Assembly (NCBI GenBank): GCA_016709845.1
Contig: JADJMA010000060.1
Span: forward strand, 244,751-308,750
Direction: 5' to 3'
Source: Flammeovirgaceae bacterium
GTDB lineage: Bacteria; Bacteroidota; Bacteroidia; Cytophagales; Cyclobacteriaceae
DNA length: 64,000 bases
The position numbers and the translations under genes are program-made. The notes beneath the pieces were generated by a model that was not told the DNA's origin, did no database searches, and saw only the letters and a list, made by a program, of their open reading frames with translations. Position 1 is the stretch's first letter. Each line of letters begins with the position of its first letter. Positions 55,556 through 64,000 of this stretch are shown here, piece after piece.

Positions 55556-58500
55556 ATGATGTCATCCAAGAATTACTTTCAGGTTTTTGCTAAGCCCATT
55601 GTGTTTGTCGCTATTCTTTTGACAGCGGCAGGTTTGTTTTCGTACACACGAATGCAAACCAATTTATTCCCTGAAGTTCTATTTCCACGCATCACCATCA
55701 TTGCTGACGTTGGTCAATTGCCCATTGATCGAATGATGATCACGGTAACGAAGCCGATTGAAACGGCAGTGAAAAGGGTGCAAGGTGTTACCATCGTAAA
55801 GAGTAGCACCACGCGAGGCACGTGCACGATCGATGTCTTTTTTTCAATGGGGTTCTGACACCTATAGCAAGAAGATGCAAATGGAAAGCAGGATCAACGA
55901 AATCAAAACTTTTACCTGCCGGAGTAAATCTTTCCATTGAAGCGATGAATCAATCGCTGTTTCCTGTTTATGGGTATACGCTTGAAAGCCCTGATCACTC
56001 TCAGGTAGCGTTGCGCGATCAGGCCAACCTCGTATTGCGCCCGGTCTTTGCGCAGGTACAAGGTATTTCGAATGTAGTAGTGAGAGGTGGTCGGGCAAAA
56101 GATTTTGTAGTCATTCCTGATCCGATCAAACTATCTGCGCTCGGTATGACGCCCAATAGTTTCATCGCAGTTTTTAATAACAGCAATTTTGTGTTGTCGA
56201 ACGGATATGTATCCGACTACCGAAGACTTTATCTCTCGCTCACCGATACGCGGGTCAATGATATTGAAGAACTAAAGAATCTGATTTTAAAGAATGATGG
56301 CAATCGCATTGTCAGAGTAAAAGATATTGCCAAAGTTGAAGTACAGGAACAACAGGAATTTGTCATCATCAATGCAAACGGAAGTAATGCCGTGTTGATT
56401 GATTTGGTAAAACAGCCTGGGATAAACTCGTTGATTTTGCAAAAGACGTTGAAGCTCGTGCCATTGAAGCGAGAAAAATTTGCCGAAAGGGATAAGTTAA
56501 ACCCTACCATGATCTAACACTCTGCTTTACTATTTTAGTATTATACCTCGCGGGGATTTCCATCAACATCATGTCATTGGGTGCGATCGCGGCTTCCATT
56601 GGTTTGATCATTGATGATGCGATTGTCATCATCGAACAAATTTACAGAGGCCATGAGGATCATCCAGAGAAAGATCGTTTCGTCATCGTCAAGGAAGCGA
56701 TTCATGATTTGTTTCGCGATGATCGGATCACTTGCTACCATCGTGATCCATTTTCCTTTTCGATTGATGAGCGGATTGGCTGGAAGTTTTTTCAAAGAAC
56801 TCTCCGACACTATGCAATTGACGATGGTGACCTCATTCTTAGTAACCCGGTTGTTGTTACCGGTTTTGATTTAATGATTGGGTACAAAACATCGTTTAAG
56901 CCCATGCCCATCATACCATGTCCGACTCTGTAAATCGCTTACGCTGGCTGACCCGGTTCTTTAACAAACCCATCATTGCTATGATGTTGGTCGTTGGATT
57001 GATTTCATCGGCCTACTGGGCTTCCGATAAATTGGAAACCGGATTCTTACCTGAATTAGATGAAGGCACTATTGTGTTGGATTACATTTCTCCTGCCGGT
57101 ACTTCGTTGGAAGAGACCGATGCCATTTGCAAAGAGATTGAGAAGATTGTGGAGGTTCATCCCGATGTGAATCGTACCCAGAAGAACGGGAATCTTGAGG
57201 ATGTTCAAGAGTGATCCAACTAACATCGGAGATTACTCCATCCAGTTAAAAAAGAATCGCACCAAAACAACGGATGAGGTAATTAGTGAACTGCGAAAGG
57301 AGATTGAAGGGAAAGTTGCAGCGATGGAAGAAATTTCGTTTGGGCAACGCATAGCCGATTTACTGGGTGATTTAATGAGCACGCCACAACCTATTCAGAT
57401 AAAGATATTTGGTGATAATTACGAAATACTAAAAGTGTTTGCCCGAAAGGCTGATACATTGCTTCAGGAGATACCTGGAATAGTAGACATTAACAATGGA
57501 CTGGTTACAGCAGGTCCCACTATGATCCTTTATCCGGATCAGGAAAAATTGGCACTATACAAAATTGCCCTAACCGATTTTCAAACACAGCTTACGGCCT
57601 ACACAGTCGGAGTTCCATTGGGATTGAACGCCAATGTTCCAACACCTTCACCCTTTCAAGCTGCCATGACTGGTGGTTTGCAAATCGGTCAAGTTCAGGA
57701 TGGCGAACAGATGAGGAGAATTTTAATGCGGTTCACCAACTTTGAAGACAATGATTTGGAAAAATTAAAGCGTCAATTAATTTTTTCTGCCCGATGGTTC
57801 GACAAGACCGTTATCATTTTTCTGTGACGTAAAAATCATACCCGGAGAGATTGAATACCGTAGAGAAGATTTAAAGTCAGCGGTAATTCTACAGCACGAC
57901 ATAGAGAATCGCGATTTGGGTAGTGCCATAAAGTGACATTCAAAAGAAATTAAGTTCGAGTTAGATTACACTTTCAAGGGTATGCCATTTCCTACGGTGG
58001 AGCCTACGAAGAGCAACAACAATCGTTTAAGGAATTACTTACGATATTGAGCATGGCTACTTTATTTGTGTTTGCTGTGTTGATGTTTTTTGTTTAAAGA
58101 ATGGAGAATTTCCTTTTGATTTTATTCATTTCCGTTGCCGCGATTAGTGGTTGTATTCGCGCTGTATTTTGGCAGGGGATACCGCTAAACGTAAGTAGCT
58201 ACACGGGTATCATTATGATTGTGGGTATCATCGCAGAGAATGCCATTTTCACCGTCAATCAATTCCGACAGAATATGAATCGTACCGGGGATGTTGATCA
58301 ATCGATCAACTATGCTATCGCATTGCGTATTCGTCCAAAACTAATGACTGCCATCGGAGCCATCCTGGCTTTAACACCCTTGGCTCTGGGCATTGGTCTG
58401 GGGGCACAAATGCAACAGCCCCTGGCGATCTCCGTGATAGGAGGTTTTCTGGCAGGGCTTCCCTTGTTGTTATTGGTGTTTCCAAGTTTGATTCGATTTC

Positions 58501-58571
58501 TTTATAAAAGAGATAAAGAGAATAAAATGAGCTTTGCGGTTTGTCTAAGTCTCCAATTGATGTCATGGTGA
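55556..58571 (+). CDS. RND efflux permease (many frameshifts, one internal loss)
   Basis: Inner-membrane proton-driven pump, readable as consecutive fragments in three frames. Seen: NLFPEVLFPRITIIADVG, PIETAVKRVQGV, MNQSLFPVYGYTLES, helix IV motif AASIGLIIDDAIVIIEQI (the Asp-Asp of proton transfer), LETGFLPELDEGTIVLDYIS, and the C-terminal helix GIIMIVGIIAENAIFTVNQF, PKLMTAIGAILALTPLAL. Between about 56510 and 56520 roughly 40-50 residues normally present before helix III are missing. Substrate unknown; nothing specific to metals is seen. Confidence 0.8.
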
Positions 58572-60996
58572 AAAAAAGTATTCCTCTTTCTTTGTTTGGC
58601 GCTTAGTGTGCAGACGGTTTTGTCTCAAAATCAAACGCCTGTCCCCAAAGGAAATGGACGTGTCGTTGGCGTGGTTATGGATTCCTTACTGAAAGCGCCT
58701 GTGGAGTTTAAGCACGTTGCCCTCAGTCGATCATCAAACTAAAAACCAATTGACGGAGCGGTCTGTGATGAGAAGGGAAGATTTTCAATCACAAAAGTGG
58801 CCGTAGGAAAATACCAGTTGGTTGTTTCATTCATTGGTTATGAGTCAAAAGAAATCGATGTCTACCTATCGGATAAAATAAATGAAATGGATCTGGGCTC
58901 AATACAGATAAGTCCTTCTACGGAAGTGTTAGCGGAAGTTGTTGTTGAAGGTGAAAAGATAATGGTGGAAGAAAAAGTTGACTGCACCATTTACAATGCA
59001 GAAAATGACATGACAACCAAAGGAGGAGATGCAAACCGATGTATTGAAACGCGTGCCCTTGCTTTCAGCCGATATAGATGGAAACGTTTCTCTGCAGTTC
59101 CAGCGTAAAAGTTTTGATTAACAATAAGCCTTCTACCATTACCGCTACCAGCGTAGCCGATGCCCGAAGCAGATTCCCGCAGATATGATAAAGACAGTTG
59201 AAGTAATTACTTCTCCTTCTTCGAAGTATGACGCAGAAGGTTCGGCTGGTATCATCAATATCATTCTAAAGAAAAATACATTAGAAGGATTGTCTTTACG
59301 GCTGATGGAACGGCAGGAACGAGAGGATCTAATCTGAGCCTGAATGTAAACTATCGAAATGGTAAAATGGGATTTTCGTTTGGAGCATTTGAAGAAACAT
59401 CTATAACGTTCACGGAAATTTGTGAACGACCAACAGACCTACAGCGATTTAGATACCGTGCTGAATATCCAACGCAACAACCCGTAACCATGGAACCAAT
59501 AGTCAATATACATTTGGGTGGGATTATGATATCAACAAATTCAATTCACTAACAGCGTCATTACGGTATGGAAAGCAAGATCAGATGGGTTACCAGGATC
59601 AGTTGTATACCGAACGATATTCAACCATTGATCCTGATGCCTACAGTTTAAAAATATATGACGACAAACGTCTCTGGTAATATGGATGCAAGTCTTACCT
59701 ATACAAAGTCGTTTGTTAAAAAAGATCGGGAGTTTAATTTTCTTGAATTTTTAGTCAGAATAATCCCAATACAGGTTTTATCACCGATGAAATTTCGTTG
59801 GTTGATTATTCCGTACTGAAAAGTTACAAGAATGTAAACAAAGGGCACACCCAGGAGGTAACGCTCCAGGCTGATTTTCAGGAGCCCATTCGCGCCAATC
59901 AGTTAATTGAGTTTGGCGCTAAGGATGTGATGCGAACGGTTTCGAGTCAATACCAGTATTTTTTGTCAGAGGGCTCAACCGGAGAATATGAATCATTAGT
60001 CGATCCGCAATTGTCAAACAATTTTAACTACGATCAAAATGTTACTGCCGGTTATGTCAGCTACACGCTCACGGCTTCTGCATTCACACTAAAAACTGGA
60101 GGCCGTTACGAATACACCAACATCAATGCTCACTACGAAGGGCAACCAGATATCAATATCCCTTCGTATGGGGTGCTAGTTCCCAGTTTAAATGTTTCGA
60201 GGAAATTGAAGAATGGGAATCTGATAAAAGTTTCTTATAACAGACGTATTCAACGGCCCCCGCTACGAGATCTTAATCCCAATATACAAGGATCCAATCC
60301 GCTGAACATCTCTGTTGGAAATCCTAATTTAAAACCGAGTATACCGACAATTATGGATTGGCTTACAGCACATCCTATAAGATCGCAACGATTGATCTTT
60401 CTACCTATGTTCGGTACAATACCAATGATATTCAATCGGCCCTGAAATGTGCGTTGGTGATACTATCGTTTCTACCGTACAGAACATTGGATGGAAGGTA
60501 ACTATGGCGCTTCTGTTTTTCTGAATCTTCCTTTTCAAAGAAATTTCGCTCAGCGGAAGTGCCGATTTATACTATCGTATCTTGAAAAACAATTCTCCCG
60601 ACCCATTCATCAATGCCACCAATCGGGATTGGTTCAAAACTATCGCCTTTTCTGGTAGTTATAAGTTTTCAAGAGATTGGTCTTTTCAGTTCTTCAGTTT
60701 TTTCAGGGAAGGAATATTAATTTGCAAGGTTATCGAACCAACCCGATCAGCCATAGTCTGGCGGTGAAGAAAGACTTTACGAGTAGGAAGGGTTCTATTG
60801 GCTTAGGTATTGATAATTTTGTTAGGGCCGCCTTCTTATCAGGTGAATTCGTATCTAAGCTCCGCTTACCTTGATCAAACCACAACCAATACGTTGTACA
60901 ACTTTGTTGCGAAGGTAAATTTCAGCTATAAAATTGGGAAGAAGGCTCCAGAGCGAAAAGCGAAGAAATCACTGGAAGAGGATGCATGGATCATAA
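58565..60996 (+). CDS. TonB-dependent receptor-type outer-membrane protein (many frameshifts)
   Basis: N-terminal signal (VFLFLCLALSVQTVLS), then a carboxypeptidase-like regulatory domain (VAVGKYQLVVSFIGYESKEIDV), a plug-like region (KTVEVITSPSSKYDAEGSAG type at ~59190) and a barrel (NQLIEFGAKDVMRTVSSQYQ, TLKTGGRYEYTN, SYNRRIQRPPLRDLNPNIQG, NPLNISVGNPNLKP) of the outer-membrane-beta-barrel type 3 family. The end is approximate: VNFSYKIGKKAPERK is near the C-terminus. At least eight indels. It starts inside the end of the RND gene, so likely the same operon. Confidence 0.75.
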
Positions 60997-61702
60997 TCAA
61001 ATTACAATCACTCTTTCTTGGTTTGAAATTTTACTCTTGTTTGGCGAACAACGATATGCGATTAGTGGGTGCATTTTTTGATGTGCCTGCCGAGGTTTTC
61101 ACTCAACTAATCATAAAATTCTTAATTCCTGATTCTAAGAATAGCCACCGTTGTTTTCTAAACTACGCATGACTGCAAGGCGCTGAGTTCCTGAGGCTGG
61201 CGAAGGCCTGTTGAGAAAGCAGATCACGGGTAGTTTAAATACTACTTCACCACAAAAAATACCGCTTGATTATTTTTATGATACCGGCTTTTTAGCAACA
61301 CCTTTCTCTTTCACAAAATGGGTAAACAATAGTCTCAGAGAATTCGCGTTCGCATTTAAAAAAGTGGCTTCGCTTTTTGGGTCTGACTTTTGAGCAAGGC
61401 GTTGAGAGAAACGCTTTGTCATGTGCCAATTTCACTTTTGGGCTTCTACCTTTTTCAATCTGCGCAACAATTTCGTTGATCTCTTCTATTTGATGTGCGT
61501 TAAAAAAGCTGGCATATTTATACTCGTTAAATGATGCGTGTTCTTAAATCTTCTGTTTTGCCGAAAAATCCTGGGACAAAGTTAGGAATAATTGTACTGA
61601 ATATAATTCTCAGTGGACTCGTCTGTTTTCAGCAGTCCGCGTAACAAATGCGCAGAGTAACCACCTGGTTATGAAGTTTATAACACTTTGTTCACCAACT
61701 TT
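60997..61702. other. 706-bp stretch without an assigned gene
   Basis: No full gene can be supported. On the minus strand, about 61400-61560, a 55-codon patch has protein-like composition (NEYKYASFFNAHQIEEINEI, EKGRSPKVKLAHD), but it breaks on both sides and I do not recognise it. Plus-strand frames of 60-120 codons here look like chance. Sequence quality seems low. Confidence 0.4.
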
Positions 61703-63067
61703 CTAAAGGAAAGATCGCTGGGCCAGGTAAGCCAATGCTCCGGCCAATAACCCAATAGCGCCAGCAGGCTTATCTTCTTTACATACCACATAAAATTCAC
61801 CTTCTCCATTCCCATTACCGCTACTCCCAGCGGCTGAACCAATAATCAAAATACTTCCACCAGTTCCGCACAATAGGCGAGGTATTCCCAAATCAGGCTA
61901 TCTGTAGGAAATGAAACCGGATCATACATGCCCATGCTTGCCGCTACTAATGGAACATTGTCAACAATAGCCGATAACAATCCAATCAACGTGATAATAA
62001 TCCGTTGGTCTCCAAAGGTAGTGTCCAGCAGTTGGGCGAGCTGGCGTAAATTCTGCATAGATTGGAGCGCAATTTACAGCTAATAAAATTCCAAAAAAAA
62101 AAGTACGCTAGGTACATCCACGCGCGACAGTGCACCTGCCACGGTATAATGTTTCCGCAAGATTTCATCTTTTTCAGGATTGATCAATTCAGAAACAATC
62201 CATAATAAACCGAGCCCCAGCAAGATGCCTGTGTAGGGGCATGTGCGTGAATGTTTTAAAACAGGAACACTAACCAAAGCACCCACGCCAAGAAATAACA
62301 TAATTTTCCATGTGCGCTGGCTTACCATTGGCAGCAACTGATTCTTGTTCTTTACTCACTAATGCATTTTCTTGATAAAGGTTAGAAAAGTAGGGCGTAA
62401 CCATACAGATCAAACTAGGAATCAGTAAGGTCTTCATGATGTTGAGCGAAGTTATCTTTCCACCAATCCAAAGCATAGTCGTTGTAACATCCCCTATCGA
62501 GTCCAGGCGCCACCCGCATTGGCCGCAATAACAATCATACTGGCAAAAATAATTTTGTTTCTTTATCCGAACCAGTTTGCGAATTAAAGAAACCATCACA
62601 ATGGTTGTTGTCAGGTTATCAATATGAAGAAAGGAAAATGTTATCCAACAAATGATCCAAAGTAAAACCCGAATGTCATTTGTTTTTATCTTGTCGGTAA
62701 TAAATCGAAACCCCTTGATGCGCTTCAACCAACTCTACAATAGTCATAGCCTAGAAGAAAGAAAAGAATCTGAGCAATTTGGCCGAGATGTTCATCAAGT
62801 GAAAACGTGACAAATTCATGATGAATTCAGCTCATAAAAACTGCTTAGTTTTGCAGCGCCAGCTTCAATTTTTGAAACATCCAGAAACTTTTTGATAATC
62901 CGAGCTTTGCCAATAAACCTTCATTGGGAGTAGATACCATAAACAAAGTCCAGCAAAGCACTCCCGTTTTAGCAATAGCGATGGCTGTCTTGTTTATATT
63001 GGTCGGAATGTTCGAGAGCAATAAACACGTAGCCTACAAGGAAGACTGCCAGGATTAGTGTGTTCAT
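61703..63067 (-). CDS. nhaD: NhaD-type Na+/H+ antiporter (many frameshifts)
   Basis: Membrane antiporter, about 440 residues. N-terminus NTLILAVFLVGYVFIALEHS at ATG 63067; FRFITDKIKTNDIRVLLWII; LTTTIVMVSLIRKLV; SIGDVTTTMLWIGG; LGLLWIVSELINPEKDEIL; SAIVDNVPLVAASMGMYD (the Asp-Asn-Val-Pro signature); GGSILIIGSAAG near the C-terminus; end at LAGALAYLAQRSFL. These are strong NhaD matches in alternating frames. Role: Na+ export and pH control. At least six indels and one apparent ~12-codon insertion near 62850. Confidence 0.8.
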
Positions 63068-63193
63068 GGGTGGTAAGATTATCTAAGTAAATGTGGTTAA
63101 AATTCCATAATACCTTTACAATGGCCTCGTCTTTATTTTAAGAAACCTGGCAGGTGCAGGAACATAACATTTGACAAGCTTAAATTTGTCGCG

Positions 63194-63436
63194 GTGAAAA
63201 TTTACTGGTTTTGTAGTTATCACTACTTTGGACGGATTACTAATCTTTTGTCAACGCCGCAGAAAATTTTCTGCCTATTATGCTTTGTTTTGACAACCAG
63301 TTGCGCGATGGTGACGTACAACAAAGACAAAGCGAACACCATGAAGACAGCTGCACTGACTGCTCCCCTTTTACCTGGCGGATCTTTTACCGGTTTATTT
63401 TTTGATACAACCCATTTCAGTTTTCATTACCTGTAA
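63194..63436 (+). CDS. possible small lipoprotein
   Basis: 80-codon frame with an internal lipoprotein-like signal (KIFCLLCFVLTTSCAMVTYNK). The first ~25 codons look non-coding; the true start may be further in and hidden by an indel. The rest (KTAALTAPLLPGGSFTGLFF) has no family I know. It lies divergently upstream of nhaD. Confidence 0.35.
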   Translation: MKIYWFCSYHYFGRITNLLSTPQKIFCLLCFVLTTSCAMVTYNKDKANTMKTAALTAPLLPGGSFTGLFFDTTHFSFHYL

Positions 63437-63604
63437 TAACAGAAATACAAGCAGATCTATTCCCTTCAAAGACTCCTTTGTCAAAGGTTTCATAAAAAAT
63501 CCGGCAGCCGCCAAACACTGTGAACAAAAACTATTAGACAACAGTCTAATCCAAAATCGCTTTTAATCGATACAATCTCATTCTTTCTTTTACTATTAAT
63601 CAAA

Positions 63605-64000
63605 ATGAAACAGACTATTTGTCATTGTTGATAATTTTATTGATGTCGGCAGTCTCAGCACAAAATAATTTTAAGGCAACTATAAAGACGGCAAAACCCA
63701 ACAGGGCCCTGATTGGAGCAGGCCCATGTTCAAGGTACCGCGAATGGATTCTCCGCGAACAGTAATGGTTTGCTGGAGCTCAAAAATATTCCAAACGGAA
63801 AACGGGTCATTAGTTCGTTTTGTTGGTGCCACTTCATCGGAGTTGATATTACTATTTTTTCACTTCCATTTTAGAGTCCATTCTTCCATAGAGATTTTAT
63901 TGGGCTGATTCTGAAGAAGCTACGGAAGAGGAATTTATAACTCTTCTCATTTCCATGAACCATTGCAAAATATTCCAGCACGGGTTGAAGTGATCTCTGG
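63605..64000 (+). CDS. TonB-dependent receptor, N-terminal part (frameshifted, cut by window end)
   Basis: ATG 63605 starts a signal peptide (KQTIC, then after an indel LIILLMSAVSAQ), followed by a carboxypeptidase-like domain readable across frames (ANGFSANSNGLLELKNIPNG, KRVIS) and the start of the plug (NIPARVEVIS at the last bases). This order is typical of TonB-dependent receptors for siderophores, vitamins or glycans. At least three indels in 400 bp. Confidence 0.6.

Noticed and set aside
60997..61702. Insertion sequence or transposase remnant
   Set aside because: No DDE motif, terminal inverted repeats or direct repeats could be seen; only a short unrecognised coding-like patch.

Overview
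The window looks like a Bacteroidota (Cytophagales-type) chromosome segment from a facultative denitrifier. The basis is AT-rich intergenic DNA, Bacteroidota-type -7 boxes (TAnnTTTG), TonB-dependent receptors with a carboxypeptidase-like N-terminus, MORN/YwqK proteins, and a Nar-type nitrate reductase and NorCB-type nitric oxide reductase with non-proteobacterial features. Many genes are broken by single-base indels, often in homopolymers, while protein similarity continues in another frame. Indel density rises sharply to the right of about 50 kb. I read most breaks as sequence errors and give whole-gene spans.

Layout. 1-1 kb: end of a ba3-like cytochrome c oxidase operon (subunits II and I). 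1.1-4.7 kb: small redox and stress genes (SDR, two AhpD-like proteins, DUF488, FMN reductase, a glycosyltransferase). 4.7-8.9 kb: a compact nitrosative-stress operon (DUF2249, RIC-type di-iron protein, DUF1858/DUF2249 protein, a polytopic heme-copper-oxidase-like protein, SufT, Rrf2 regulator). 9-13.5 kb: OsmC, aconitase, UspA, DUF488. 13.7-16.3 kb: flavodoxin-reductase-like protein and a second RIC-cupin-Rrf2 operon. 16.6-19.8 kb: two secreted peptidases (M14, M20). 19.9-25.7 kb: TerC, small proteins, a sigma-54 two-component system, MscS and an Rnk/GreA-like gene with a probable sigma-54 promoter.

26.9-43.1 kb is the respiratory core. It holds a di-heme cytochrome c-narG-narH-narJ-narI-hemerythrin operon, a TehA/SLAC1 channel, NarK with an unusual soluble insertion, a 600-residue uncharacterised Cys-containing probable barrel enzyme, a third Rrf2 regulator, and norC-norB. 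43.4-48 kb holds mobA flanked by a two-hairpin repeat, a TetR-Dps-membrane protein set, a lipoprotein and a porin. 48.3-64 kb holds a glutamine amidotransferase, outer-membrane proteins, a TMEM175-like channel, PAP2 phosphatase, YncE, a TolC-HlyD-RND efflux system, TonB receptors and a NhaD antiporter, most of them badly frame-disrupted.

The most interesting signal is a shared operator-like palindrome, AATAAAAG-N10-CTTTTATT. Copies or near copies lie 35-50 bp upstream of the DUF2249/RIC operon, the nar operon, the 600-residue unknown gene, norCB and the porin. A variant with the same 8-10-8 architecture (AATAGTGG-N10-CCACTATT) lies in front of an Rrf2 gene. This suggests one Rrf2-controlled nitrate/NO regulon that includes unknown members. 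The NorB-like protein lacks the canonical FeB-site helix motif and may belong to a less-described NOR family.
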